From: Marinomonas pontica | GTDB lineage: Bacteria > Pseudomonadota > Gammaproteobacteria > Pseudomonadales > Marinomonadaceae | Direction of reading: 5' to 3' | Length of the DNA: 64,000 bases | Assembly (NCBI RefSeq): GCF_026191375.1 | Contig: NZ_JAODTL010000051.1 | Span: 23,812 to 87,811, forward strand | Shown here: in pieces, positions 37,288-48,107 of the stretch | Layout of the letters: the number at the start of each line of letters is the position of its first letter | Numbering within the stretch: position 1 is the stretch's first letter | Notes under the pieces: model-generated | Told to the model about the DNA's origin: nothing | The model's input: only the letters and a program-made list of their open reading frames with translations | Database searches by the model: none | Position numbers and translations under genes: made by a program

Positions 37288-38178
37288 TTATGCGTGCTTT
37301 GTGGCAACGATGCGTACCCATTCTTCTTTTTCAGCAATCGAGTCAATCGTAAACCATTCTTGATAGGCTTCAACGACTTCCTGAGCTTGGTTGGCCAGTA
37401 TGCCAGATAGCGCCAATTGACCACCGTTTTTTACTAAAGCGGAAATAGTCGGTGCAAGATGAGCAAGTGGGCCTGCCAATATGTTGGCGACAACGATGTC
37501 AGCTTGTAGTTCAGATTCGTATGGCGGAAGTTTGACTTCAATGCGTTTTGGGTCAATGTTGTTACGCTGCGCATTGGCTTCTGTTGCTTGAACGGCTTGT
37601 GGGTCAATGTCGATTCCCACCATATTGTTGGCGCCAAGCAATAGTCCCGCAATGCCTAAAATGCCGGAGCCACAACCATAATCGATAATGGTTTTGTCTT
37701 GGCAGTCGATGCTGTCTAACCATTGTAAACACAAGGCCGTTGTTGGGTGAGTGCCGGTACCAAAAGCCAAACCAGGATCCAACATCAGGGTTACCGCGTT
37801 TGGATCGGGTACTTCACGCCAGCTTGGGCATACCCAAAGGCGCTCACCAAACTGAATGGGATGATAGCTGTCCATCCATTCTCGTTCCCAGTCTTTGTCT
37901 TCGAGTATCTCAATTTTCATGTCGATATCGGATTCATGGATGGATTCGGCTTTGTGCTCAATCACAGGGCGGATGTGTTCAATGTCGGCATCGGCTTCAA
38001 AAAGCCCAGTGACCTTGGTGTTTTTCCAAAGTGGTGTTGTGTTCAGGTCAGGTTCGTATACCGGATCATCATGAACGTCTTCAAAGGTGACAACCAGTGC
38101 ACCACATTCTAAAAGAGTGTCTTCGAAAGCCGGGACGTGATCAGGCGTGGTATGGATACATATTTGAAGCCAAGGCAT
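37288..38178 (-). CDS. prmA: Ribosomal protein L11 methyltransferase
   Basis: SAM-dependent trimethylase of ribosomal protein L11. The ATG at 38178 (product MPWLQICIHTTPDHVPAFED) fits the family at 296 residues; the frame runs 24 bases further upstream. The substrate-binding N-domain is followed by LMLDPGLAFGTGTHPTT, IIDYGCGSGILGIAGL and VANILAGPLAHLAP. It follows accC in the same direction after a hairpin-containing gap. Confidence 0.94.
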   Translation of the reverse strand: MPWLQICIHTTPDHVPAFEDTLLECGALVVTFEDVHDDPVYEPDLNTTPLWKNTKVTGLFEADADIEHIRPVIEHKAESIHESDIDMKIEILEDKDWEREWMDSYHPIQFGERLWVCPSWREVPDPNAVTLMLDPGLAFGTGTHPTTALCLQWLDSIDCQDKTIIDYGCGSGILGIAGLLLGANNMVGIDIDPQAVQATEANAQRNNIDPKRIEVKLPPYESELQADIVVANILAGPLAHLAPTISALVKNGGQLALSGILANQAQEVVEAYQEWFTIDSIAEKEEWVRIVATKHA

Positions 38179-38252
38179 AAAGTGGAGTCCAACAATAAAC
38201 AAACAGGAATAGAATAACGAAGCTTGGAGCGAGAGGCGAGAGGAAAATGATT

Positions 38253-38283
38253 GCCCCTAGTGAATTATGTGTTCACTAGGGGC
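38253..38283. terminator. Hairpin between accC and prmA
   Basis: A perfect 12-bp inverted repeat (GCCCCTAGTGAA / TTCACTAGGGGC) with a seven-base loop. On the minus strand it is followed only by a mixed AATCATTTT tract, so it may be a leaky terminator or a processing site that sets prmA expression relative to accBC. Confidence 0.6.
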
Positions 38284-38296
38284 AAAACTGCGGACA

Positions 38297-39637
38297 TTAA
38301 AGACCGAGTTTTTTCTCCAAATAATGGATGTTAACGCCGCCAGCAATGAAGTTAGCATCATTTACTAGCTCTTTTTGAAGCTCAATGTTGGTTTTGATAC
38401 CGTCGATGAAAGTTTCATCTAGAGCGCCAGAAAGGCGTTTTAGAGCAGCAGTACGATCAGGCGCATGACAAATGATTTTTGCAATCATTGAATCGTACGT
38501 CGGTGGTACAGAGTAGCCGCTGTATAGGTGTGAATCGACACGAACACCCATGCCGCCTGGTGCGTGGAAATACTCCACTTTACCTGGGCAAGGCATGAAA
38601 GTTTTCGCGTCTTCTGCGTTGATACGAGACTCAACTGCGTGGCCGTTTAGCTTGATGTCTTCTTGTTTCAAAGACAAAGGCAAGCCGCTGGCAATACGCA
38701 ACTGCTCTTTTACGATGTCTACGCCTGTGACCATTTCAGTCACTGGGTGCTCTACCTGTACACGAGTGTTCATCTCGATGAAGTAGAAGTTGCCATCTTC
38801 GTAAAGGAACTCAAATGTGCCCGCACCACGGTAGTTGATCTTGATACAAGCATCAACACACGCTTTCAAGCACGCTTGGCGAGATTCTTCGTTCAGCATT
38901 GGTGCTGGTGCTTCTTCCAATACTTTTTGGTGACGACGTTGTAAAGAACAGTCGCGATCGTATAAATGAACCGCATTGCCTTGACCATCGGCCAACACTT
39001 GTACTTCTACGTGACGTGGGTTTTGTAGGAATTTTTCCATGTAAACCGTGCTGTCACCAAAGTAAGAGCCAGCTTCAGATTGCGTGATACTGATCGATTT
39101 TAGAAGGCTGCCTTCGTTGTGAACAACGCGCATGCCGCGACCACCACCGCCTGCTGCGGCTTTAACGATAACCGGGAAACCGATTTCGTTTGCAACACGG
39201 ATACATTCTTCTGGATCAGAAGGCACTGGGCCATTAGAACCAGGAACCGTAGGTACACCCGCTTCTTTCATTGCCTTGATAGCAGACACTTTGTCGCCCA
39301 TAAGGCGAATGGTTTCTGCTTTTGGACCAATGAAAGTAAAGCCAGAACGTTCAACTTGCTCTGCGAAGTCCGCATTTTCAGCAAGGAAGCCGTAACCTGG
39401 GTGGATCGCTGAAGTATCTGTCAGTTCGGCCGCACTAATGATGGCTGGAATGTTCAAATAACTTTGAGCAGATGGGTTTGGCCCAATGCAGATAGATTCG
39501 TCTGCAAGGCGCACATGGAGTAAGTCACGGTCAATCTTAGAGTGAACCGCAACGGTTTTGATACCGAGTTCTTTACACGCACGTAAAATACGTAGCGCGA
39601 TTTCGCCTCGGTTAGCAATCAATACCTTATCGAGCAT
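38297..39637 (-). CDS. accC: Acetyl-CoA carboxylase biotin carboxylase subunit
   Basis: Carboxylates the biotin carried by AccB, the first step of fatty-acid synthesis. The 446 residues include [67 protein letters not shown] and [12 protein letters not shown], all invariant family parts. It lies 20 bases downstream of accB. Confidence 0.97.
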   Translation of the reverse strand: MLDKVLIANRGEIALRILRACKELGIKTVAVHSKIDRDLLHVRLADESICIGPNPSAQSYLNIPAIISAAELTDTSAIHPGYGFLAENADFAEQVERSGFTFIGPKAETIRLMGDKVSAIKAMKEAGVPTVPGSNGPVPSDPEECIRVANEIGFPVIVKAAAGGGGRGMRVVHNEGSLLKSISITQSEAGSYFGDSTVYMEKFLQNPRHVEVQVLADGQGNAVHLYDRDCSLQRRHQKVLEEAPAPMLNEESRQACLKACVDACIKINYRGAGTFEFLYEDGNFYFIEMNTRVQVEHPVTEMVTGVDIVKEQLRIASGLPLSLKQEDIKLNGHAVESRINAEDAKTFMPCPGKVEYFHAPGGMGVRVDSHLYSGYSVPPTYDSMIAKIICHAPDRTAALKRLSGALDETFIDGIKTNIELQKELVNDANFIAGGVNIHYLEKKLGL

Positions 39638-39657
39638 GATGAAACCTTTGCGTTGGA

Positions 39658-40104
39658 TTAAATGATAGTAATAAGAGGCTGGTCGAATTCAACTGGTTCG
39701 CCGTCTTCTACAAGGATAGCGCCAATTGTGCCAGACTTATCGGCTTCAATTTGGTTCATCATTTTCATCGCTTCAACGATACAGATAGTATCGCCAACGT
39801 TCACTTTTTGGCCTACTTCAATGAAAGGCTTAGCACCTGGTGCAGAAGACTTGTAGTAAGTACCAACCATTGGAGAGTTAACTGTATGACCAGAAATAGC
39901 CGCTGGCGCTTCTGGTGCTGCAGTAGACGCTGCTACTGGAGCCGCCGCAGGTGCAGCCATTACAGGAGCGGTCATCATAGGTGCTTGAACTGGCGCACCA
40001 CCACGACTAATACGAACAGCTTCTTCGCCTTCTTTGATTTCAATCTCGTAGACGTTAGATTCTTCTAAAAGCTCGATTAGTTTTTTGATTTTACGAATGT
40101 CCAT
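39658..40104 (-). CDS. accB: Acetyl-CoA carboxylase biotin carboxyl carrier protein
   Basis: The biotin carrier of acetyl-CoA carboxylase (148 residues). The N-terminal [17 protein letters not shown] is standard. An Ala/Pro-rich linker follows, and the C-terminal biotinyl domain has the lysine in [13 protein letters not shown]. The ~240 bases upstream, up to the end of dsbD, are AT-rich and hold the operon promoter; I see no other feature there. Confidence 0.96.
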   Translation of the reverse strand: MDIRKIKKLIELLEESNVYEIEIKEGEEAVRISRGGAPVQAPMMTAPVMAAPAAAPVAASTAAPEAPAAISGHTVNSPMVGTYYKSSAPGAKPFIEVGQKVNVGDTICIVEAMKMMNQIEADKSGTIGAILVEDGEPVEFDQPLITII

Positions 40105-40343
40105 GATTACTCTCTTCTGTCTGTATTTAGTGGTTCAGTGATTATGACATTCACTGATTATTATAACTTGGTGTACTGCTCACGGTATTGTGTGAGCAGG
40201 GCTTCAGTACAATCGAAATTGTAAAAGCTTGTAACGCGAAATTATCGGTAAAAAGCAGGATATTGTCCAGTTATGCGGCAAAAAAACCGAAAAATGTTTG
40301 CTCTGATTGTTTTTTAATCTCTTGTAAACTTCTTAACAATGTC

Positions 40344-42241
40344 TTACGGTTTCTCTAGCAAAATAGTGTCCAAGCGCCTAAGCAGTAACGATTTGCTGGG
40401 TTCTCCCATTAACGTCAGCGCGTCACGGGCTTTTCCATTGCTGTCTAAGAAAACCAAAGACGGTGGCCCAAACAGGCGGAATGTCTGCATTAAAGCTTGG
40501 TTCTCGGTTGAATTTTCAGTGACATCGACACGAACGAGCTGAACATTGTCGAGTCTTGAGCGCACATCATCCGATGCAAACATCTCTTCCAATATTTTGC
40601 AGCTGACGCACCAATCGGCGTATAAATCCAATACGATAGGGCGCGGATCTTGGCGAGTCACTAGCGCGTTAAGCTCACTCAAGCTGGTAATAGTGGCATC
40701 AAAAACAACCGCTTCTTCTAATGTAGTTGAGGGGGAAGATACATTTTTCAAGGGTTGTAGAGGCTTATCATTGCCAGCCGCCCCGCCAATAAATTCAACA
40801 CAACCAAGAACAAAAAACACCAATGCCAAAAACCAGCGGACAGGATGCGAAGCCACTCGGCATGCACGATGTATAAAATAGCCACTGCACGCAAGAGCCA
40901 CTAAGCTCCACAAGTAAAGGTGGCTACTTGAATCAAGCCAGCGAGTGATTAGCCACACAGCCATGGCAAGCAAGCCAAACCCCATCAGTATTTTGATATC
41001 GTGAAGCCATTCACCATTTTTGGGGAGTACTTTAGGGCCAAATAATCCGACCAACAGCAAGGGTGTTCCCATGCCAATCGCCATAACAAACAGCATCGCA
41101 GCGCCGTACCAAGCCTCGTTCTGACTGCTGATATAAAGCAAGGTGCCCGCTAATGGCGCCGAAACACAGGGGGAAACTACCAGAGTCGACAACACGCCCG
41201 CTAAAATACGCTCAAAGTCGATTTCCATTTGCCCGCTGCAGGAGCACTTGCTGTGTGCAGGCGTTGTTGCCACGCGCTGGGCAGTCGCAGTTCATAAACG
41301 CCAAACATCGCCAGCGCGAGCAAAACAAAAACGAGGGCACTGACAATCAATAAAACAGGGTTTTGCATGTGAGCTTGAAGGTTAAGCTGGATGCCAAACA
41401 GACCAACCAATCCGCCAATGGCTGAGTAAGTTAATGCCATAGCAAGCACATAAACCACACTGTAATAAAAGGCGCCTACTCTAGAATGACGGGTTCCGAC
41501 CACTATCGCACTGACGATAGGAATCATAGGCAATACGCAAGGTGTTAACGATAACAGCAGCCCCAGCCCAAACAGCAGGGCTATGGTAGACAACAGACTG
41601 CCAGACACAATTCTGTCGCTGATGGACTGTGCATCGTCAAAGCCTGCTGACTGGCGGCTTGTCGATGAGTTGTCAGAAAACAAATTGTCAGAAGGCTGGT
41701 TGTCTGAAGGTAAACTGCCTGAAAGTGAACTCTCTGCTGTTGTTTTGTTTGAGGCTGAACGGCCGGCAAATGATTTTTCTAACGAAGGGGATAGCGCAGG
41801 AACGGTAAACTGAACGGGCACTTTTTGTGGGGCATAGCATAATCCTTTATCAGCGCAACCTTGATACGATAAAAACGCATTAACCTGAGTCCCAACTGGC
41901 AAGGTAATGTCATAGTAAATGGGAAGTGTTAATGTGTTTCGATAAACGGTAACGGTACCGAAATAAGGATCTTGCTTTGTTTCACCGGAAGGGAAAGGTG
42001 AAAAGTGTAGATTATCGGCCCCTATGCCAGACAAACCAAACTGTTCTTGATATAAATAGTAACCGTCATGGATTTGCCAGCTGGCAATCAATTTACCGTC
42101 TTTTGGTGCTGATACGGACAATTGAAAAGCTTGGTCAACGGGCAAAAAATCGGGCTTGGAAAACGCCGAGGTCGCCCCAAACGTAAAAGCCTGAGAAACA
42201 CTGTGAAATGTCAGTAGCAACAAAAAAGCAATAAAGCGCAT
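40344..42241 (-). CDS. dsbD: Thiol:disulfide interchange protein DsbD (one frame break)
   Basis: Carries electrons from cytoplasmic thioredoxin to periplasmic disulfide isomerases. It has a signal peptide, an N-terminal alpha domain (YQGCADKGLCYAPQKVP with the Cys pair) and the membrane beta domain (SLTPCVLPMIPIVSAIV; STLVVSPCVSAPLAGTLLY). The C-terminal thioredoxin-like gamma domain has the CVSC motif in VLDLYADWCVSCKILEEM. The frame breaks at the A4 run 41203-41206: one more base would join KSTLSVF to LAGVLSTLVVSPC. The restored length is 632 residues. Confidence 0.92.
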
Positions 42242-42357
42242 AAATGTATAATCGTATTGAGTAGGAAATAGAAAGCGTAAATTCTTATTTCACTAGGATA
42301 AAGGTGAGGGTGTAGACTACCAACCTACCTTAAAGTTGCCAATCTCAAGGGGAAAAA

Positions 42358-43233
42358 TTGAGTAAAAACCGAATCTTAATTCTCATTCTTGTGCTTTTCA
42401 TGACAGGGTGTCAGCAAACGGTAAAAACTGCAAAAGACACGCAGCCACGACAAGAACCACCAATACAAGAAGCAGAAACAAACAAGCCAACATCATCGGG
42501 TAACGATGCGACAGCAGCAGATTTGCCCGCTGAGTCGCCCGCAGAGTTGGAGAGCGAACCTTTAGCAGAAGTTCGTGTAGAAAAAATGCTTACGCCAGCA
42601 CAGCGCTTGACACAACAGTTGATTGAGCAAGGCGAAAGTGCGCTGACTGACGAACGTCTTTTGACGCCAGTGGAAGACAACGCCAATTTGTATTTTCAAG
42701 CGGCGTTAGGGCGAGATCCGGGTAACTATCGTGCTATTCAAGGAATTTCAGCCATTGTTGATGTGTATACGCAATGGGCTTGGCAGTCCGCGCAGCGACG
42801 AGAATATTCAAAAGCAGCACGCTATATTGACTCTGCGCGATCCGTAAACCCAGAAGACCCAACCATTGTTGAGATGGATTCTCGTATTAGTGACTTGAAA
42901 GCCAGGCGAGAAAACGCCGCCCGCATTGCCATTAAAAAACGCAGCGAACCAACAGGCAGTGACACGGATACAACGGAAGAAAGCGTCGTAAAGGCAGGTC
43001 AGTTCAGGTTACCAGAAATGCTGTTTAGCTTAAGTGAAGACGAGATAATTGCGCAGATCCAGCCTATTATAGATGAAGTGTCAAAGACCAATCAGTCGCT
43101 TGCTATTTATTGGCCGAACGACAAAGAAGCGCGTTTAATTTATCAAATAATTAACAGCCGAGTAACAGAGTTTCGTGTGCGAGCGATGACCTATCATCGC
43201 GCCGATTACATGGTCGAATTACAACAAGATTAA
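42358..43233 (+). CDS. Putative lipoprotein with repeat-like helical region
   Basis: A 291-residue protein with an N-terminal lipoprotein signal (ILILILVLFMTGC, lipid-attached Cys near residue 18). An acidic, T- and P-rich linker follows, then a helical segment that looks TPR-like (NLYFQAALGRDPGNYRAIQGISAIVD ... ARSVNPEDPTI). The start is TTG with AAGGGG upstream. It is followed 12 bases later by a DUF2333 gene, probably as an operon. I know no function. Confidence 0.75.
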   Translation: MSKNRILILILVLFMTGCQQTVKTAKDTQPRQEPPIQEAETNKPTSSGNDATAADLPAESPAELESEPLAEVRVEKMLTPAQRLTQQLIEQGESALTDERLLTPVEDNANLYFQAALGRDPGNYRAIQGISAIVDVYTQWAWQSAQRREYSKAARYIDSARSVNPEDPTIVEMDSRISDLKARRENAARIAIKKRSEPTGSDTDTTEESVVKAGQFRLPEMLFSLSEDEIIAQIQPIIDEVSKTNQSLAIYWPNDKEARLIYQIINSRVTEFRVRAMTYHRADYMVELQQD

Positions 43234-43245
43234 GGTGGCTCAATA

Positions 43246-44262
43246 ATGTCATGGTTAACGAATAAGTTTCGCGTTTTAACGTCCTTTATTAATTTCTCCA
43301 GCATGGGGAAAATAGCCGCATCTGTGGTAATCGTTGCTGCTGTTTTGCTTAGCTTTCTAGGTATGTACTGGAGCAACGAGCCAGATCAATTTGATGTAGT
43401 GGCTACCGCGAAAGAAAAAGCGGCGGAACGTGGGTATTTGAATAACAGTAAAAAATTGGTTGTGGGTTACACCACAGCCAGCACCTTACACAGTATTGTT
43501 GAAACACTGTTGGATAAACCGGGTGGCTTTATTAGCAACGACATTCTTCCGCCGGGCGTGTTCATGGACAACATGCCAGCATGGGAGTTTGGTGCGCTTG
43601 TGCAATCCCGCGATTTGGCCAGAGCGTTTCGTAAAGAATTTAGCCGTTCTCAGTCCCAGTCGACAGAAGACGTGAACTTAAAAATTGCTGAACCGCAGTT
43701 TAACTTTGACACCAAAAGTTGGGCGCTGCCTTCCAGTGAAAGCGAATATCGTCGCGGTAACAAAGAGTTGATGGAATACCTTGATCGATTAGCGGGTCCA
43801 TCAAACAATAAAGCGCAATTTTACGCTCGTGCGGATAACCTGTCAGATTGGTTGTCCGATGTGAACACGCGTTTAGGTAGCTTGTCTCAGCGTTTGTCTG
43901 CCAGCGTCATTGAAGACAAACCACAACTGGAATCAGATGAAAATACCCGTTACGTGCGCACGCCTTGGTCAAAAGTGGACGATGTTTTTTACGAAGCACG
44001 AGGAACCAGTTGGGCACTCATTCACATACTTCGAGCGGTGGAAGTCGACTTTTTCTTCACCTTACAAGACAAAAATGCGCTGGTTAGTTTGCGTCAAATT
44101 ATTCGTGAATTAGAAGCAACGCAATCCAGCATCTGGTCGCCTTTCATCTTGAATGGTAGCGGTTTTGGGGTTTTGGCCAACCACTCCTTAGTCATGGCGT
44201 CGTATATTTCTCGCGCTAATACCGCGATCATTGACCTGCGTCGTTTGCTAGAGCAAGGCTAA
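43246..44262 (+). CDS. DUF2333 family protein
   Basis: A 338-residue protein with one N-terminal membrane span (IAASVVIVAAVLLSFLGMYW) and a DUF2333-type body: GGFISNDILPPGVFMDNMPAWEFGALVQ, then AQFYARADNLSDWLSDVNTRLGSLS, then EARGTSWALIHILRAVEVDF. Function is unknown. It follows the lipoprotein gene closely and precedes a GNAT gene by seven bases. Confidence 0.82.
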   Translation: MSWLTNKFRVLTSFINFSSMGKIAASVVIVAAVLLSFLGMYWSNEPDQFDVVATAKEKAAERGYLNNSKKLVVGYTTASTLHSIVETLLDKPGGFISNDILPPGVFMDNMPAWEFGALVQSRDLARAFRKEFSRSQSQSTEDVNLKIAEPQFNFDTKSWALPSSESEYRRGNKELMEYLDRLAGPSNNKAQFYARADNLSDWLSDVNTRLGSLSQRLSASVIEDKPQLESDENTRYVRTPWSKVDDVFYEARGTSWALIHILRAVEVDFFFTLQDKNALVSLRQIIRELEATQSSIWSPFILNGSGFGVLANHSLVMASYISRANTAIIDLRRLLEQG

Positions 44263-44269
44263 CGCGTAC

Positions 44270-44773
44270 ATGTCATTTCACACTAGCAAGGGCGTTCGTC
44301 TAGCCGAATTAGACGACGCCCCTGTCATACTAGACATATTCCAACAGTGTGACCTTTTTGCCATTACGGGCAAGCGCCAGCATGACATTGGCTTGCTGGA
44401 TGTCATCGACTGGTTGGAAAGTGCGACGGAACAACACCCTCTGTTTGTTCTAGAAGAGCAGAGTGAAGTCATTGCGTGGTGTTCCGTCGAACCCTTTTAC
44501 GGCTTGCCCGCCTTCGACACCGCATGCGAAGTCAGTTTCTACGTCCTACCAAACCAACAAGGAAAAGGCATTGGCGCGCGGCTATTTCAACACCTAGAAA
44601 ATAACCGACTGAAACTAGGGTTCACCCACCTTGTCGCCTACATCTACGCCAGTAACCTAAACAGCCAAGGCTTCTTCAAACGCCAAGGGTTTGACCAATG
44701 GGGACAGCTGCCGAATATTGCCCAGAACGAGCAGATTAAAGAAGACGTGCTTTTGATGGGAAGAGAGTTTTAG
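44270..44773 (+). CDS. GNAT family N-acetyltransferase
   Basis: A 167-residue acetyltransferase. The acetyl-CoA-binding signature is VLPNQQGKGIGARLF, and NLNSQGFFKRQGFDQWGQLPN is the usual C-terminal part seen in phosphinothricin-acetyltransferase-like members. It begins seven bases after the DUF2333 stop. The substrate is unknown. Confidence 0.85.
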   Translation: MSFHTSKGVRLAELDDAPVILDIFQQCDLFAITGKRQHDIGLLDVIDWLESATEQHPLFVLEEQSEVIAWCSVEPFYGLPAFDTACEVSFYVLPNQQGKGIGARLFQHLENNRLKLGFTHLVAYIYASNLNSQGFFKRQGFDQWGQLPNIAQNEQIKEDVLLMGREF

Positions 44774-44783
44774 TTCTTTATTT

Positions 44784-44812
44784 CCTCCCCTTGGAAGACA
44801 AAAGGGGAGGGG
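44784..44812. repeat. Interspersed palindromic repeat acting as terminator
   Basis: An inverted repeat (CCTCCCCTT ... AAAAGGGGAGG) around the loop GGAAGAC. Nearly the same sequence occurs at 63297-63325, and a diverged copy near 56366-56402. It lies between the convergent GNAT and dgt genes and may terminate both. Confidence 0.7.
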
Positions 44813-44817
44813 CAAAA

Positions 44818-46171
44818 CTACATTGGCTCAAACACGGATCCTAAGCTCGGAACAAACAACTTATTGTACATGCGGCTTGCGTAGTCGTCGGTCATGGAGG
44901 CCATGTAGTCGCAGATGATGCGCAGTCCGTTTTCTTCGCGTTCTTGGCTTTTTCTCCATTCGTTGGCGATTTCTCTTGGTAGCAATCGGTTTGGATCGGC
45001 GGAGTAAGCTTCGAACATTTCCAGTAGCATTTGCTGGCCTTTGTAGACGAGCATTTGTACTTCTGGACGTTGGATGATGTGTTGCATTTCAAATTGCTTT
45101 AGCAGGTTGAGTGCTTGGCGTTGGCCTTCTGGTAAACCAACTTGGAAACGCAGCAATGGGTGTTCAAATTGTGTTTTTTCGATCACTTGGCAAGAGGTGA
45201 TGAACCAGCTGACTAGGCTGCCAATGGCTTCTTTTCGTAGGTGGCTTTGGCGGCTGAACAGTTGGGTGCGAATGTCGTTTAGGTTTTCGGCTAAAAAGGG
45301 TGACGCTAATGCGGCGAGTTTGGGCTCTAGGTGTTCAAGCCACATGTCTTTGGTGACCATGCCTAGGACAATGGCGTCTTCTAGGTCGTGTACGCCATAG
45401 GCGATGTCGTCCGCTAGGTCCATGATGCTGGTGTCAAAGCTGGCGTGTTTGGCTTTGGCGTGGCCATCTGGTTCGGTTTGGTTTACTTCTTGTAATAAGC
45501 TTTTATCGGCTTGGCTAAAAGGCTCGATGATCCAGTTTAGTAAGTCTTGCTCTTCTTGGTAAACGCATTTCGGCGGTGCCCAATTTGATGCTTTGAATTG
45601 GCGAAAGTTTGCGGGTTTTTCTGGGTATTTACCCACAACATTGGCGTGCAAGACGGGGTATTTTTAAAATCCCCAATAACGTACGGCGTGTGACGTCCAT
45701 GCCATAGGTAGGCGAATAAGAACCGCGCTTACCCAGGATTCTGAGGGACTGTGCGTTGCCTTCAAAACCACCATTGCTTTGCATCATGTAATTGAGTGCG
45801 ACTTCACCACCATGACCAAAAGGAGGGTGCCCGATGTCGTGGCTTAGGCAGATGGTTTCAATCAAGGCGTCTTCCGCGAGCCAAGGCTGAAAGCTGGCAT
45901 CAGCAGGGGAGCTGTGTTTGAGCTGGTGGACGATACCATTGCCTATTTGGGCAACTTCCAAAGAGTGAGTGAGGCGTGTACGGCTGTAGTCGTTTTGTCG
46001 AATGGCGAGAATTTGGGTTTTGGACTGCAGACGACGAAAGGCGGCGCTGTGAATGATTCTCGCTCTGTCCCGCTGGTAAGGGGTGCGGTAGTCGTTGTCG
46101 CGGGATTCTTGATGACCGGATTGTCTTTCGTGCCAAGGTAACATCTCGTCTTGTGCGTTTGCCATGCTCAT
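44818..46171 (-). CDS. dgt: dGTP triphosphohydrolase-like protein (one frame break)
   Basis: An HD-superfamily dNTPase that removes triphosphate from dGTP. Metal-binding motifs are [30 protein letters not shown] and [17 protein letters not shown]. The frame breaks at the T5 run 45661-45665: with one base fewer, [20 protein letters not shown] reads through. The restored length is 450 residues, normal for this class. Convergent with the GNAT gene. Confidence 0.92.
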
Positions 46172-46276
46172 AATCCACTAATATCAATAATTCTGAGTCT
46201 TTCACGAAAACACGATATAGGTCAATGTTCGTAGAAAAAGCCTTGGGCATAATGACGTCTACTATAAGGAATCTTT

Positions 46277-46582
46277 ATGCTTAACACACAACATCTCATT
46301 ACCTTTAAAGCCTTGGTTGAAACGGGCAGTTTTACCAAAACCGCGAAGCAGTTGGGGCTAACGCAGCCGGCGGTGAGTCAACACATTCAAAAGTTAGAGC
46401 GTGGGTTGGGTGAACCGCTATTGATTCGGCATGGTCGTTCAACAGATATGACGCCAGCGGGAGAAGTCTTGCTACAACATATTAAGGAGTTGGAGGCCTG
46501 TTATGACGGTTTTATGGCATCGTGGCAAAACCATTTAGACAGTAAAACAGAGGATGACATTTTAATAACAAAAAGTGCCTAA
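46277..46582 (+). CDS. LysR-type helix-turn-helix protein without effector domain
   Basis: A 101-residue protein that is only the DNA-binding half of a LysR regulator: TFKALVETGSFTKTAKQLGLTQPAVSQHIQKLERGLG and FIRHG-like continuation LLIRHGRSTDMTPAGEVLL. The usual ~200-residue effector domain is absent. Its stop codon lies inside a strong terminator, so truncation by a sequencing slip is unlikely. AAGGAA precedes the ATG. It is divergent from dgt. It may be a constitutive DNA binder, or may compete with full-length regulators. Confidence 0.75.
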   Translation: MLNTQHLITFKALVETGSFTKTAKQLGLTQPAVSQHIQKLERGLGEPLLIRHGRSTDMTPAGEVLLQHIKELEACYDGFMASWQNHLDSKTEDDILITKSA

Positions 46583-46604
46583 ATCATGTCGTTAGGCGCT
46601 TTTT
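46570..46604. terminator. Bidirectional terminator
   Basis: A stem of AAAAAGTGCCTAA with TTAGGCGCTTTTT (one mismatch) around a nine-base loop. It ends the HTH gene on the plus strand and cysH on the minus strand. Confidence 0.85.
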
Positions 46605-46616
46605 GTGGATATTGAA

Positions 46617-47351
46617 TTATTGCTGCGCTGTTGGGATGAGATTTCCAATGTGTAAGCCACATTCTTTGTGTTCAGATTCTTCCCACCACCAGCGACCTTC
46701 TCGTTCGTGTTGATTCGGTAAGATAGGGCGAGTACAAGGCTCGCAGCCGATGCTGGTAAAGCCTTTCAGATGCAATTCATTGTAAGGAACGTCAAACATT
46801 TTGATGTAGTTCCATACGTCTTCTGAAGACCAGTTTGCTAGAGGGTTAAACTTAAATAGGTCTTTTTCGTTGGTGCTAAACGCGCTGTCTTTTTCGGCAA
46901 AAGCCAACACGTTGCGTGTGCCAGGACTTTGGTCTTTGCGTTGTCCGGTGATCCACGCATCAAGAGTGCCTAATTTGCGCTTGAGCGGCTGCACTTTACG
47001 AATTCCACAGCATTCTTTGTGACCGTCTTCGAAAAAGCTAAACAAGCCTTTTTCGCGAGTGAAGTTTTCTAGAGCTTCACGGTCTGGAGAAAGGATGTCG
47101 ATGTTAATTTTGTAGTGTTTGCGAACTTGTTCGATAAAGCGATACGTTTCCGCATGAAGGCGGCCAGTATCCAATGAAAACACGTGAATGTCTTTTTTGG
47201 CTTTGACAGCCATGTCAATCAGGACAACATCTTCTGCGCCACTAAAGGATATGGCGATGTTGTCGAATTCTTTCATCGCGTTATGGATGATCTTTTGCGC
47301 TTCGTCTTCTTTGTTGTTGGCAATAAAAGACGCTAAATCAAATGCTGACAT
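46617..47351 (-). CDS. cysH: Phosphoadenylyl/adenylyl-sulfate reductase
   Basis: Reduces activated sulfate to sulfite with thioredoxin. The 244 residues show the P-loop-like [43 protein letters not shown] and the catalytic Cys in KECGLH. Two further Cys pairs (KECCGIRK and GCEPCTRP) are the [4Fe-4S] ligands of the APS-reductase type, so APS is the likelier substrate than PAPS. Confidence 0.93.
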   Translation of the reverse strand: MSAFDLASFIANNKEDEAQKIIHNAMKEFDNIAISFSGAEDVVLIDMAVKAKKDIHVFSLDTGRLHAETYRFIEQVRKHYKINIDILSPDREALENFTREKGLFSFFEDGHKECCGIRKVQPLKRKLGTLDAWITGQRKDQSPGTRNVLAFAEKDSAFSTNEKDLFKFNPLANWSSEDVWNYIKMFDVPYNELHLKGFTSIGCEPCTRPILPNQHEREGRWWWEESEHKECGLHIGNLIPTAQQ

Positions 47352-47456
47352 AGGATAATTTACCCTGTTCTAAGTTACGTTAGCTGTACCATAACAATTT
47401 GCAGCGCTGAAAGAAAAGACGAAAGAACACTAACCTTATAATGCTTGAAAACGTGC

Positions 47457-48107
47457 CTAACGAATGTGTTTGGCGAGCGTTTGGTAAAGGCCATATAAAA
47501 TGCCCGCGGTCACCCCCCAAATGCGGATTTCTTCGTAGTTTATTTCGAAGTAGCCACGTGAAATGGTGTCGAGTTTCTTTTTTCTAAATCGGTAGTTTTG
47601 CGGCGTCAGTAGGTGACGTAATGGTACCCAATGTACGGATTTCACTTCGTCTTCGCACAGGCTAAGTTCGCTCCGGCGTGTCATTTCGGCAACGATGGGT
47701 TTAATGCAGTAGCCAGAGACAGTGCAATACTCACCGAGTTCTCCCAGTAGGTCAAAACAGTCAGGCGATAATCCAACTTCTTCTAAGGTTTCGCGTAAAG
47801 CGGTGTATTGGATGCTGGCATCGTCTGGGTCGTGTTTGCCACCAGGAAAGGCGATTTGCCCTGGGTGATTACGCATGTGCAACGCGCGCTGCGTGAGAAG
47901 CACATACAGTTCTCCGTTTTCAGGTTCGCGCCAAATCGGTATAAGTACCGCTGCCGACCGATAATGCAAGTCATAACCGCTGGGGAACATTTCCTCGTCG
48001 GGGTTATGAATTTGTTGAGCATACGGTTCTTTGTCTAATGCTGCACGAATGTCATCCAAACTTAAATCTATGGGGGGAGCATTTAAAAACTGCTCTATGT
48101 CAGACAT
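47457..48107 (-). CDS. nudL: NUDIX CoA pyrophosphatase NudL
   Basis: A NUDIX hydrolase of the CoA-pyrophosphatase group (YeaB/NudL). The Nudix box is GGKHDPDDASIQYTALRETLEEVGL, and the group-specific LTQRALHMRNHPGQIAFPGG precedes it. If it starts at ATG 48107, with AGG seven bases upstream, the product is 216 residues. In the sequence as given it is the C-terminal part of a continuous frame with pabB. Confidence 0.82.
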   Translation of the reverse strand: MSDIEQFLNAPPIDLSLDDIRAALDKEPYAQQIHNPDEEMFPSGYDLHYRSAAVLIPIWREPENGELYVLLTQRALHMRNHPGQIAFPGGKHDPDDASIQYTALRETLEEVGLSPDCFDLLGELGEYCTVSGYCIKPIVAEMTRRSELSLCEDEVKSVHWVPLRHLLTPQNYRFRKKKLDTISRGYFEINYEEIRIWGVTAGILYGLYQTLAKHIR

